From Gallionella sp. UBA6045 (GTDB taxonomy: Bacteria > Pseudomonadota > Gammaproteobacteria > Burkholderiales > Gallionellaceae): DNA of 23,279 nucleotides. The position numbers and the translations under genes are program-made. Position 1 is the stretch's first letter. Each line of letters begins with the position of its first letter. The notes beneath the pieces were generated by a model that worked only from the letters and a program-made list of their open reading frames with translations, ran no database searches and was not told where the DNA came from. The stretch lies in contig DIYV01000165.1 in the NCBI GenBank assembly GCA_002429165.1, positions 22,137-45,415 of the forward strand, written 5' to 3'. Below, one piece after another: positions 7,764-15,338 of the stretch.

Positions 7764-8840
7764 ATGAAAATCAACGGCACCCCTTATCGCACCATCTGGC
7801 CCACCGCGGACAACGCAGCGGTGGAGATCATCGACCAGACGAAACTCCCGCACATCTTCATCACGCTGCGCCTGGACACGATGCGCGATGCCGAGCGCGC
7901 GATACGCGAGATGCAGGTGCGCGGTGCGCCGCTGATCGGCGTGGCGGCGGCTTACGGCGTGGCGCTGTCGATGCGAGATCATGCTTCGGATGCGGCGTTG
8001 AAAGCTACCTGTGACAAGCTGCTCGCCGCGCGTCCGACGGCGGTGAACCTGCGCTGGGCAGTGGAGCGGATGCGCGCGTTCCTGGCTCCGCTGCCGGAGG
8101 GTGAGCGCGCTGCAGCGTCATGGCAAGAGGCAGCGCGCATCGCCGACGAGGATGTGGCGATCAACGCGAGCATCGGGAAGCATGGCAGCGAGATCATTCG
8201 CGCGATTTATCAGAAAAAGAATTCCCCGGTGAACATTCTCACCCACTGTAACGCGGGCTGGCTGGCGACGGTGGATTGGGGCACGGCGCTGGCGCCGGTC
8301 TACAAGGCGTTCGACGCGGGCATACCTTTGCATGTGTGGGTGGACGAGACCCGCCCGCGCAACCAGGGCGCGAGCCTCACCGCATGGGAACTGGGCCAGC
8401 ACGGCGTGCCGCACACGGTGATCGCGGACAACACCGGCGGGCATTTGATGCAGCACGGCATGGTGGATATGGTGATCGTCGGCACAGACCGCGTTACCGC
8501 GCGCGGCGACGTGTGCAACAAGATCGGTACCTACCTGAAAGCGCTGGCCGCGTTTGATAACGGCGTGCCGTTCTACGTCGCGCTGCCGACGCCGACGATA
8601 GACTGGACGCTGCAGGATGGCGTGAAGGAGATCCCGATCGAGGAACGCGCGGCGGAAGAGGTGACGCACATCTCCGGGCTGTGCGACGATGGGCAGGTGC
8701 GAAGTGTGCTGCTTACCCCAAAAGATTCGCGCGCTGCCAACTACAGCTTCGACGTGACCCCGGCGCGGCTGGTGATTGCGCTCATCACGGAAAAAGGTGT
8801 GGTGAGGGCGGATGCGGGGGCGATGAAAGTATTGCGGTAA
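7764..8840 (+). CDS. mtnA: S-methyl-5-thioribose-1-phosphate isomerase
   Basis: MtnA isomerises 5-methylthioribose 1-phosphate (or 5-deoxyribose 1-phosphate) to the ribulose 1-phosphate. The protein has 358 residues and belongs to the eIF2B-like fold. [13 protein letters not shown] begins at 53, the catalytic Cys162 is in LTHCNAG and the catalytic Asp242 in [29 protein letters not shown] at 193-203 is also diagnostic. It takes the product of mtnP directly and hands it to the aldolase encoded next. The ATG has no clear Shine-Dalgarno sequence and sits just behind a palindromic repeat, so expression may be weak or depend on mRNA structure. Confidence 0.95.
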   Translation: MKINGTPYRTIWPTADNAAVEIIDQTKLPHIFITLRLDTMRDAERAIREMQVRGAPLIGVAAAYGVALSMRDHASDAALKATCDKLLAARPTAVNLRWAVERMRAFLAPLPEGERAAASWQEAARIADEDVAINASIGKHGSEIIRAIYQKKNSPVNILTHCNAGWLATVDWGTALAPVYKAFDAGIPLHVWVDETRPRNQGASLTAWELGQHGVPHTVIADNTGGHLMQHGMVDMVIVGTDRVTARGDVCNKIGTYLKALAAFDNGVPFYVALPTPTIDWTLQDGVKEIPIEERAAEEVTHISGLCDDGQVRSVLLTPKDSRAANYSFDVTPARLVIALITEKGVVRADAGAMKVLR

Positions 8841-8870
8841 CGTAGGTCGGGATTTGTCATGACTGAAAAT

Positions 8871-8955
8871 CTAACCCCTCCTAACCTCCCCTTGTCAGGG
8901 GAGGAACAGGTTCGGCTCCCTCCCTGACAAGGGAGGGCTGGGGTGGGTTGGGGGT
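8871..8955. repeat. Palindromic intergenic repeat (CTCCCCTTGTCAGGGGAGG type)
   Basis: The mtnA-aldolase gap contains a strongly palindromic repeat: the left half around CTCCCCTTGTCAGGGGAG (8886-8903) and the right half around CTCCCTCCCTGACAAGGGAG (8917-8936) are inverted relatives, and each half is itself partly self-complementary. Flanking CTAACCCCTCC and GGGGTGGGTTGGGGGT extend the symmetry. It ends before the ribosome binding site of the aldolase gene. No coding potential is seen. Confidence 0.7.
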
Positions 8956-8986
8956 GGAGTTAATATTGACGCAGGGAGAAATTTGA

Positions 8987-9640
8987 ATGAACGAGGCTCA
9001 ACTGCGCAGCGAACTGGTGCGCTTCGCCAACAAGCTGGACGAGCAAGGATTGAATCGCGGCACCTCCGGCAATCTCTCCGCGAGATACGGCGATGGCATG
9101 CTGATCACGCCTACCGGAATGGGTGCGGAGGGACTGATGGAAGACGACATCGTGTTCATGCAAATGGACGGGACTGCGCGCGGACGCTGGCAGCCTTCCA
9201 GCGAGTGGCTATTCCATCGCGACATATACGCGCAGCGTCCGGAATTCGGCGCGGTCGTGCATACCCATTCGGTCGCGGCGACCGCGCTGGCCTGCCTCAG
9301 AAAAGCCATCCCGCCGTTCCACTACATGATCGCATTGATGGGTGGCAACAACATCCGTTGCGCGAAGTACGCGACCTTCGGCACGCAGCAATTATCCGAT
9401 CACGCGCTGGCCGCGCTGCGCGGGCGCAAGGCCTGTCTGTTATCCAACCACGGCATGATCGCGGCGGGCGCGGATCTTGCCGAGGCGTTCCGCATCACGG
9501 TGGAAGTCGAAACACTCAGCGAGATGTATCTGCGCGCGTTGCAGGCAGGCGAGCCGGTGTTGCTGAGCGCGCAAGAATTTCAGGAAGCGCAGAACCGGTT
9601 TGCCGGTTACGGGAAAGTAGCAAAGACTAAAAACCGATAG
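8987..9640 (+). CDS. Class II aldolase, FucA-like (probable 5-deoxy/methylthio-ribulose-1-phosphate aldolase)
   Basis: Zinc-dependent class II aldolase of 217 residues. The zinc ligands and catalytic base fall at the same numbers as in E. coli L-fuculose-1-phosphate aldolase: Glu73 (SSEWLFHRDIY), His92 and His94 (VHTHSVAATAL) and His155 (SNHGMIAAG); the phosphate loop GTSGNLS is at 25-31. The family cleaves ketose 1-phosphates to DHAP and an aldehyde. Its place after mtnP, apt and mtnA makes 5-methylthioribulose or 5-deoxyribulose 1-phosphate the likely substrate, giving DHAP plus (methylthio)acetaldehyde or acetaldehyde. The alternative is the MtnB dehydratase, which has the same fold; the SSEWxFH catalytic motif favours an aldolase. 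The ATG at 8987 follows GGGAG. Confidence 0.85.
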   Translation: MNEAQLRSELVRFANKLDEQGLNRGTSGNLSARYGDGMLITPTGMGAEGLMEDDIVFMQMDGTARGRWQPSSEWLFHRDIYAQRPEFGAVVHTHSVAATALACLRKAIPPFHYMIALMGGNNIRCAKYATFGTQQLSDHALAALRGRKACLLSNHGMIAAGADLAEAFRITVEVETLSEMYLRALQAGEPVLLSAQEFQEAQNRFAGYGKVAKTKNR

Positions 9641-9711
9641 TCCTCAGGCAATTTATTTCGGCATATGATCGACAGGAAATGAGCCGTGGATTGCGGGGGC
9701 GCCGATAACAT

Positions 9712-11310
9712 TCAGAGTCCTGCAACGCCGCCGTCGCTGCGCGGATCGGATGCCCCTTCCAGCGTGCCGTCCGGATTGCGAACGATAGCTCCCGCATGTC
9801 CCACGGCCTCGTCGAATTCCTGCAGCATCTCGATCTCATGACCGCGGCGGCGCAGCGACTCGACGATTTCCGCGCTGAAGCGCGCCTCGAGTTTCAATGT
9901 TTCCGACGGCGAACCCCAGGTGCGTCCAAGCAGCCAGCGCGGAGCGCTCACCGCCTGCTGCAGGGCCTGCCCGTAGACGATCGCGCGGGTGAACACCGTT
10001 GCCTGGGTTTGCGGCTGGCCGTCGCCGCCCATCGTGCCGTATACCATCACCCGCCCATCATCCAAGCAGGCCAAAGCGGGGTTCAATGTGTGAAAGGGTT
10101 TGCGTCCCGGCCTGAGTCCGTTCAGCGCGTTCTCATCCAGCGAAAAACTGCATCCCCGGTTTTGCCAGTTGAGCCCGCTGTGTTCAAGCACCACGCCGCT
10201 GCCGAACTCGTGATAGATGCTCTGGATGAAACTCACGGCGCGTCCTTCTCCATCGATAACTCCCATCCATACGGTATCGCCGGGGCCGCGGCCTTTTCCC
10301 CAGGGCAGCGCTTTGTCGAGCCTGATCGCATGCGCAAGCGGGTCCAGGAATTCCGGCTTCAAGCAGTCTTGCGCGGCTATGCGCATATAGCGCGGATCGG
10401 TGATTTCAGTATCGCGGATACGGAATGCCTGCTTGGTCGCCTCGACAACGCAGTGCACGTAGTCGGCGCTGTCGGGCTCGATTTCATTCAGGTGCAAGCG
10501 GTCCAGGATGCCGAGGATCATCAGTGATACTGCACCCTGGGTTGGCGGCGGCAGGTTGTAGATCGTGCCGAGGCTGTGCGCCAGCGCCAGCGGTTTGACC
10601 AGCTCGGCCTTGTAGCCGTTCAGGTCGGCCAGCGCGACGGGGCTGCCGCATGCAGCCAGATCCGCGGCTATCGTCTGCGCCAGTTCGCCGCGATAAAAAT
10701 CGTCCAGGCCGGTGCGGCTCAAATGCCATAGCAGCGCAGCCATGCGCGGCTGGAAAAACAGGCTGCCTTGCCCGGGCGGCTTGCCGTTCACCAGAAAACA
10801 TTCGCTGTAGCCCGGTTGTTGTTCCAGCTCAGCCTGCTTTGCGGTTGTGCTGCGGATCTGGCTGGCGGTGACGGGCACGCCGCGCTCCGCGAAATGGATC
10901 GCATCGTCGAACAGCCGCGACAGCGGCATGCGTCCGTTCCAGCGCAACTTGCTGAACTCCAGCGCGCGCTCCCAACCCGACACCGTGCCCGCGACGGTAT
11001 TCGCGGCCAGCGGCCCGCGCACCGGGATGCTGCTCAATCCCCGCGAGGTATAAAACGACGGGGTCAATCCTGCCGCTGCACCGCCGCAGGCATCGATCGC
11101 AACAGGCTGCTGCCCCGGCTCATGGATCAGCCAGAACGCGTCGCCGCCCAGGCCGGTCATGTGCGGATAGACCATCGCGATCGTCGCGGCGGCAGCGACC
11201 ATCGCCTCGATCGCATTGCCGCCTTCCTTGAGCACATCGCGTGCCGATTGCGCTGCCAGAAAATGCGGTGCGACCGCCATTGCGCCGCCGGTTTTCAATT
11301 TATTTGTCAT
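9712..11310 (-). CDS. Gamma-glutamyltranspeptidase-family Ntn hydrolase, possibly HpxW-like oxamate amidohydrolase
   Basis: A 532-aa member of the self-processing Ntn-hydrolase GGT family. The precursor would be cut before Thr346 in GPGDTVWMGVID, giving a large and a small subunit with Thr346 as nucleophile. GGNAIEAMVAAAATIAMVYPHMTGLGGD near the N-terminus and YGTMGGDGQPQTQ in the small subunit are family signatures. There is no signal peptide, unlike periplasmic glutathione-degrading GGT. The small-subunit start, with AVSFIQSIYHEFGSGVVL, resembles the cytoplasmic branch that includes HpxW, which hydrolyses oxamate to oxalate and ammonia. The next gene upstream encodes an oxalate/formate-antiporter-type MFS protein, which fits but does not prove that substrate. 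Confidence 0.82.
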   Translation of the reverse strand: MTNKLKTGGAMAVAPHFLAAQSARDVLKEGGNAIEAMVAAAATIAMVYPHMTGLGGDAFWLIHEPGQQPVAIDACGGAAAGLTPSFYTSRGLSSIPVRGPLAANTVAGTVSGWERALEFSKLRWNGRMPLSRLFDDAIHFAERGVPVTASQIRSTTAKQAELEQQPGYSECFLVNGKPPGQGSLFFQPRMAALLWHLSRTGLDDFYRGELAQTIAADLAACGSPVALADLNGYKAELVKPLALAHSLGTIYNLPPPTQGAVSLMILGILDRLHLNEIEPDSADYVHCVVEATKQAFRIRDTEITDPRYMRIAAQDCLKPEFLDPLAHAIRLDKALPWGKGRGPGDTVWMGVIDGEGRAVSFIQSIYHEFGSGVVLEHSGLNWQNRGCSFSLDENALNGLRPGRKPFHTLNPALACLDDGRVMVYGTMGGDGQPQTQATVFTRAIVYGQALQQAVSAPRWLLGRTWGSPSETLKLEARFSAEIVESLRRRGHEIEMLQEFDEAVGHAGAIVRNPDGTLEGASDPRSDGGVAGL

Positions 11311-11666
11311 GTGTTGTATTTGCTCAAGGTTTCTCCATAACCGGCCGCATGAGCAGTCATGTCTAAGCCAATTGCTGTGTAGTGGATCGCGCTGCTTTAT
11401 GCGAGTCTATCAGACTGGGATTATGTTGAAACTGTTGTTGAAGTTGTTCTATGGGAAGGAAGCCGTGTATTTAACGATTTCTTGATTTCGTTGTCAGTTC
11501 GTTGCGCCATCCTGCTGATGGGCAGATTGTCGCGGAAATTCATCAGCCGGATCTTTGCGTATTGTGGCCAGAGTAATCACCTTCCCGTTTGCGCCCGTTT
11601 AAGCGGCGTGCGGCGTTCAGTGATCATCTGGCCTGTTTCAATACTTGTAACGGCGGCTGCGCTTGA
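11311..11666. other. Intergenic region without a supported gene
   Basis: The 356 bp between the GGT-family gene and the MFS gene (both minus strand) hold no reading frame with family resemblance or a good ribosome binding site. Short frames on the plus strand overlap the two flanking genes and look like shadows. No palindromic repeat or T-run terminator is evident. The gap makes it uncertain that the two flanking genes share a transcript. Confidence 0.5.
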
Positions 11667-12968
11667 TCAACTAGTGGCTGCAGCCAGGTCCATTTTGACT
11701 GACTGGGAAACCATTTTTTTGCGCCATGACTTGAGCACGAAAAACGCCAGCAGCGCGGTAGCCACGTCCATCACCGTGACAATGCCAAAGATGGGTACCC
11801 AACTCTGCGTACTCTCATGCAGCAAAGCGGCAACAGGAGCGCCGAGAATAGCGCCCACACCCTGGGCCATATAAAGGAAACCGTAGTTGCCCGTTGCGTT
11901 GCCGGTGCCGAAAATGTCCGTCAGGGTGGCAGGAAACAGCGAGAAGATTTCGCCCCAGCCGAAGAACACAATGCCGGACAGCAGCACAAACGCCACTGCA
12001 TTGTCTTTAAACGCGAGCATCATCACGATTGCGACGGCTTCCAGCAAGAACGCTATCGTCATGGTGTTTTCCCTGCCGATATGATCGGAAACCCAGCCGA
12101 AGAACGGGCGTGTCAATCCGTTGGTAAACCGGTCGATCGACATTGCCAAAGGCAGTGCAGCCAAGCCGAAAACCAATACGTCGCTTACCCCGAAATCCTT
12201 GGCGAATGCGCCCATCTGCGAGATGACCATCAGGCCGCCGGTGGACATCATGGTCATCATCGCGAACAACAGCCAGAATACCGGCGTTTTGAGCATCTCG
12301 CGCGATGAATAATCGCGGGTACTCTGCGACACTTTACTGGAGGATTTGGCTGCCGCCGGCAGGCCGGATGGCTTCGGCGCGCGCCGCAAGCCCTGGGCGA
12401 CCACCAGTCCGACCAGGCCGAGAGCCAGGCCGAATGTGGTCAGTGCATGCTCATAGCCGGAATCCTTGATCATCGTCGCGATCGGGAAGGTCGTCATGAT
12501 TGCACCGAACCCGTAGCCGGCAGCCACCAGGCCCGTGGCAAGGCCGCGCTTGTCCGGGAACCACTGCACCATCAACCCGACGATGCCGACATAGATAATT
12601 CCCGTTCCGAGTCCGCCCATGACTCCGTAGGTAAGATACAGCCCGGTCAAATCGTGAACGGAAGCCGCCAGCACCCAGCTACCACCGGTCAATATTGCTC
12701 CGGCGGAAATCAATAACCTGGGCCCGAATTTTTGTATCAGGTAGGCCTGCAGTGGTGAAAGCCAGGTCTGCAAAACGATCAGGATTGAAAAGGTGACCTG
12801 AATGGCGGCAAGACTGGTTCCCAGGGAAGCCTGCAAGGGCTTGACGAACATGGCCCAGGCATACTGCGAACTCGAAATGGACATCATTGCGACGAGCCCG
12901 AAAATAAGCTGCCACCACCGATGGTGAAACCATTTGGATTTGCTCTCTAAACTGGCAACAGCATTCAT
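11667..12968 (-). CDS. MFS transporter, oxalate/formate antiporter (OFA) family
   Basis: A 433-aa, 12-helix major facilitator. RWWQLIFGLVAMMSISSSQYAW at the first helix, the helix-2 region with QTWLSPLQAYLIQKFGPR, GIIYVGIVGLMVQWFPDKRGLATGL and GWGEIFSLFPATLTDIFG are typical of the OFA branch that includes OxlT. The central loop (about residues 200-225) is Ser/Lys-rich. Characterised relatives exchange small carboxylates such as oxalate and formate, but most OFA proteins have no proven substrate. A GAGGTG ribosome binding site lies just upstream of the ATG. It lies upstream of the GGT-family gene on the same strand, separated by 356 bp. Confidence 0.88.
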   Translation of the reverse strand: MNAVASLESKSKWFHHRWWQLIFGLVAMMSISSSQYAWAMFVKPLQASLGTSLAAIQVTFSILIVLQTWLSPLQAYLIQKFGPRLLISAGAILTGGSWVLAASVHDLTGLYLTYGVMGGLGTGIIYVGIVGLMVQWFPDKRGLATGLVAAGYGFGAIMTTFPIATMIKDSGYEHALTTFGLALGLVGLVVAQGLRRAPKPSGLPAAAKSSSKVSQSTRDYSSREMLKTPVFWLLFAMMTMMSTGGLMVISQMGAFAKDFGVSDVLVFGLAALPLAMSIDRFTNGLTRPFFGWVSDHIGRENTMTIAFLLEAVAIVMMLAFKDNAVAFVLLSGIVFFGWGEIFSLFPATLTDIFGTGNATGNYGFLYMAQGVGAILGAPVAALLHESTQSWVPIFGIVTVMDVATALLAFFVLKSWRKKMVSQSVKMDLAAATS

Positions 12969-13322
12969 GTTGTTTTCACCTCAAGGTAGTTATCGGCCCA
13001 GACAAAAGGTCTGAGCTTCCATAGAGGTAATAAGCAACATGTATGCCAAATATAAATCTGAATACTTTTCAATGTATTAAACAAAAACGCCATATATAAA
13101 ATTAATTTTATCCAGAAATCCAACCCGATCATGGTGCAACAGATTCCAGAGTGGTGCATCTTCATACGATTCATTCCCTAAAATCTGGTGCGCAAACTGA
13201 AGTGCGGGCAGAACTGAATAAACGATGATGCTGACGGCGGAGATATTCTTGCGTCACAAAAGCGGTTTGCCAGTTGCGTAAAACCAAGGCACACTTGTAC
13301 TAATGATTATAGAAATGTCGCC
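12969..13322. promoter_or_regulatory. AT-rich divergent control region
   Basis: This 354-bp gap separates the minus-strand OFA transporter gene from the plus-strand 116-aa gene and must contain both promoters. It is clearly more AT-rich than its surroundings, especially 13040-13115. TGGTGC occurs three times (13132, 13152, 13186), twice as TGGTGCA 20 bp apart, which could be a regulator site. A 69-codon minus-strand frame ends as an ATGA overlap with the transporter start, but its composition looks like untranslated AT-rich DNA. I see no confident -35/-10 pair. Confidence 0.4.
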
Positions 13323-13673
13323 ATGGCCAAAGACTCAACCGATTTCAGTACAGTCGATTTCATTCCTGCCGTTCTGCATGTGACACGCGGACAGGTATTG
13401 ATGGACAGGCAACGGCATATCGCCATCGTCGCAAAAAAAAGCAAGACCAGCGCTCATCTGGTGCACGTCAGATCGGGCATGTTGAAGATGACCAGGCACA
13501 CAGCCGGGGAAATCGTCGAGGAATGGTCGGAGGCCGATTATCCGTTCGATCGCGCGGTGGCTAAGCTGCTCGAATTGGGCAAACAGCACGGTATCACCGA
13601 TGCGGCGCGCGATGCACTGGAGGAATTGGTCAGGGCTGGACGCGAGCCCAAACAGCAAGAATTGTTCGGTTGA
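13323..13673 (+). CDS. Conserved-looking hypothetical protein, 116 aa
   Basis: I do not recognise this family. The protein is soluble, starts MAKDSTDFSTVDFIP, and has a beta-rich first half (residues 15-55, with HVTRGQVLMD, HIAIVAKK and SAHLVHVRSG) followed by a mostly helical second half (DRAVAKLLELGKQHGITDAARDALEELVRAG). It ends in a KQQELFG tail. There are no transmembrane helices, no signal peptide and no cysteines. Codon use and GC match the housekeeping neighbours, which supports a real gene. The Shine-Dalgarno sequence is weak. Genes on both sides run on the other strand, so it seems to be transcribed alone. Confidence 0.65.
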   Translation: MAKDSTDFSTVDFIPAVLHVTRGQVLMDRQRHIAIVAKKSKTSAHLVHVRSGMLKMTRHTAGEIVEEWSEADYPFDRAVAKLLELGKQHGITDAARDALEELVRAGREPKQQELFG

Positions 13674-13804
13674 ATCTGTCCGTTCCGCGGAAATGCTGCT
13701 TGCTTCAGATGCGGCCCATCCCATATTGCTGATATGGTATGAGTTTCGGGAGAAGGTTTACCAGTCAGGCAAACCGGTGAAACGAGGAATGTGGGTAGAA
13801 CTGT

Positions 13805-13846
13805 AAAAAAGATGCCGCGCCAGCCAAGGGGGTGAGGCCGACGCGG
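13805..13846 (-). terminator. Intrinsic terminator for the small-protein gene cluster
   Basis: Read on the minus strand, CCGCGTCGGCC (13846-13836) pairs with GGCTGGCGCGG (13825-13815) in an 11-bp GC-rich stem containing two G-T pairs, with a 10-base loop. It is followed after four bases by six T's (A-run 13805-13810 on the plus strand). The orientation matches the small genes that end at 13862, so it terminates their transcription. Confidence 0.8.
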
Positions 13847-13861
13847 ACTTGGGAACGCTAA

Positions 13862-13984
13862 CTACTCGGAAAGGCTTACAGAAGCGATTACTGGCAACAA
13901 GACGATGGCGGCTACGATGCTAGCGACAAACCAACGCGCGAATCGGGCAATCGTTTCTTTTGCAACTGAATAAGCTTTTTTCAT
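13862..13984 (-). CDS. Small membrane protein, 40 aa
   Basis: Found by reading the minus strand directly; it is too short for usual gene callers. The ATG at 13984 has a strong GAGGAG ribosome binding site seven bases upstream. The peptide begins with a basic amphipathic stretch (MKKAYSVAKETIARFARW, residues 1-18) and continues as one transmembrane segment (residues 19-38, FVASIVAAIVLLPVIASVSL), ending in SE. The predicted topology is a single-span inner-membrane protein with the basic end inside. A clear intrinsic terminator follows 15 bp after the stop. It is the last of three small membrane-protein genes on this strand. Function is unknown; a regulatory small protein, toxin-like peptide or bacteriocin-like peptide are all possible. 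Confidence 0.65.
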   Translation of the reverse strand: MKKAYSVAKETIARFARWFVASIVAAIVLLPVIASVSLSE

Positions 13985-14143
13985 ATATGCACTCCTCAAT
14001 AATTGGAATCAAATACCCGTTCCAGCTTTGCTGCATGATGCAAGAACCGTCATGAATAAGATAGGGATAAAGCAAAAGAGTTCCCGTCCTTTGTTATTGC
14101 TTGTTACTGGCTTACAGCCTTTATGCAAAGCCAGAAAAGTTGT

Positions 14144-14275
14144 CTAGGACGAGCAACTAACAGAAATAGCGGTTATGGCCGCTGACAAGGCCGCAAGCCA
14201 GCCGGCAGGCCAGCCGAGCTTGCTGGTGTATTTTTCTTCCTCTTTATCAGGTTTTTGTGGTGATTTTGCGTTCAT
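14144..14275 (-). CDS. Small membrane protein, 43 aa
   Basis: The ATG at 14275 is preceded by a near-perfect GGAGG ribosome binding site with an eight-base spacer. The N-terminal 19 residues are highly charged (PQKPDKEEEKYTSK), and the rest is a single hydrophobic segment starting LGWPAGWLAAL and ending ISVSCSS. The join KYTSKLGW closely resembles KFVGELGW in the next small protein upstream (14388-14585), and both begin M-[KN]-A-x, so the two look like diverged paralogues. A 7-bp stem-loop (CTGGCTT/AAGCCAG, 14107-14134) lies behind the stop, without a T-run. Function unknown. Being so short, the call rests on the ribosome binding site, the paralogy and the orderly domain layout. Confidence 0.62.
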   Translation of the reverse strand: MNAKSPQKPDKEEEKYTSKLGWPAGWLAALSAAITAISVSCSS

Positions 14276-14387
14276 GATAGTTACCTCCTGCCAAAATTAA
14301 TCAAATCGAAAATGTTTCATTACAACTCATGTCATTTTCACTTTCATCATTGCGATAATGAAACTGCATGAGGGATGACAATGTTTT

Positions 14388-14585
14388 CTAAAGGCCGACA
14401 GCTATACTGGTTACCAATACTGCTGCTGCGGCAAGCCAGCCGAGTTCGCCGACAAATTTGACGTCGTCCTCTGACATCGCCTGAACATCTTTGGTTTTCT
14501 TTTCGATAACATTCAATTCAGATTGCAGTTTCCCCGCTTTTTGTTGTGAGGCATCTGTTACAGTCGTATTCTGATTTGCTTTCAT
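14388..14585 (-). CDS. Small tail-anchored membrane protein, 65 aa
   Basis: A 65-aa protein with a hydrophilic, helical, Lys/Glu/Gln-rich N-terminal part (residues 1-46) and a single C-terminal hydrophobic segment (48-65, LGWLAAAAVLVTSIAVGL) that ends the protein, the layout of a tail-anchored protein. The ATG has an AGGAG ribosome binding site eight bases upstream. The motif KFVGELGW at 43-50 matches KYTSKLGW of the 43-aa neighbour. It is divergent from the response regulator gene, 87 bp away, so the two start sites share a control region. I do not recognise the family and cannot assign a function. Confidence 0.7.
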   Translation of the reverse strand: MKANQNTTVTDASQQKAGKLQSELNVIEKKTKDVQAMSEDDVKFVGELGWLAAAAVLVTSIAVGL

Positions 14586-14672
14586 GATTGTGATCTCCTA
14601 ATGAATGTGCAAAACTGCCACAAAATGAATATTAGACCCCCTTCCTTACGCCAACCTGAATAAAGTACCAAT
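14586..14672. promoter_or_regulatory. Shared control region between small-protein cluster and response regulator
   Basis: The 87 bp between two divergent start codons must hold both promoters. TAATAT on the minus strand (around 14629-14634) could be a -10 box for the small-protein side. TGCAAAACT at 14608-14616 and CACAAAATG at 14619-14627 form a loose direct repeat with an 11-bp period, the spacing used by OmpR/PhoB-type regulators, and CTAAT/ATTAG (14598-14602, 14630-14634) flank it. The match between repeats is only partial, so an operator is a suggestion. Confidence 0.35.
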
Positions 14673-15338
14673 ATGCGCATTCTTGTTGTTGAAGATGATC
14701 CGTTGCAGGCTGAAGTCTTGTTTCATGCGTTTAATAAGCCGGGATATACAGTCATGCACGAAAATGATGGCAAGCGAGCCGACCATTTGCTGGCCGTACA
14801 TGAATTTGATGTGGTCATTCTGGATATGGGTCTGCCGGGTATGGATGGGGCTGATATTCTTCGCCGTTTGCGCCAACGAAAAAATAATGTGCCAGTGTTG
14901 ATTCTGACCGCACTTGATGATGTGCAAGATCGAGTGAATGGACTGGATATGGGTGCGGATGATTACCTGACCAAACCGTATGACATACATGAATTGGAAG
15001 CGCGGGTAAGATCCCTGATTCGGCGGGGGCATTCGGCCAGTGGAGCACAATTACAGGTCGGTTCGCTTTGTCTGGATACGGTTGGCCATCTTGCCAGCCT
15101 GGATGGCAAAACTCTGGAATTGTCGGCGCGAGAGTTGAATGTGCTGGAAATATTAGTGCTTAATGCCGGCCGGGTAGTAAGCAAGGAACGCTTGTGTGAG
15201 CAGATTTCCGGCCTTGGGGAATTGGTGAGCGAAAATGCCATTGAGGTATACATGTCTCGCTTGCGTAAACATCTTAAACCAGGCGGCATTAATATTCGTA
15301 CCCTGCGCGGCTTGGGCTATATGCTGGAAAAACAGTGA
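14673..15338 (+). CDS. OmpR/PhoB-family response regulator (QseB/TctD-like)
   Basis: A 221-aa two-component response regulator. The receiver domain (1-115) has the acidic pair Asp8/Asp9, phospho-acceptor Asp51 in VVILDMGLPGMDG, Thr79 and Lys101 in DDYLTKPYD. The C-terminal winged helix (about 127-221) has LSARELNVLEILVLNAGRVVSKERL and VYMSRLRKHL followed by IRTLRGLGYML, the DNA-contact and wing regions. All signalling residues are present, so it should be phosphorylatable. No intact histidine kinase gene lies downstream; the next feature is a tRNA. The gene is divergent from the small membrane-protein genes, which are its most obvious candidate targets. Confidence 0.93.
   Translation: MRILVVEDDPLQAEVLFHAFNKPGYTVMHENDGKRADHLLAVHEFDVVILDMGLPGMDGADILRRLRQRKNNVPVLILTALDDVQDRVNGLDMGADDYLTKPYDIHELEARVRSLIRRGHSASGAQLQVGSLCLDTVGHLASLDGKTLELSARELNVLEILVLNAGRVVSKERLCEQISGLGELVSENAIEVYMSRLRKHLKPGGINIRTLRGLGYMLEKQ

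Noticed and set aside
10484..11340. Long plus-strand frames opposite the GGT-family gene
   Set aside because: Arg/Ala/Pro-rich shadow frames caused by high-GC codon use on the minus strand.
12965..13174. 69-codon minus-strand frame before the OFA transporter
   Set aside because: It lies in an AT-rich control region with residue composition typical of untranslated AT-rich DNA, and has no clear ribosome binding site. The ATGA overlap with the transporter start is not enough.
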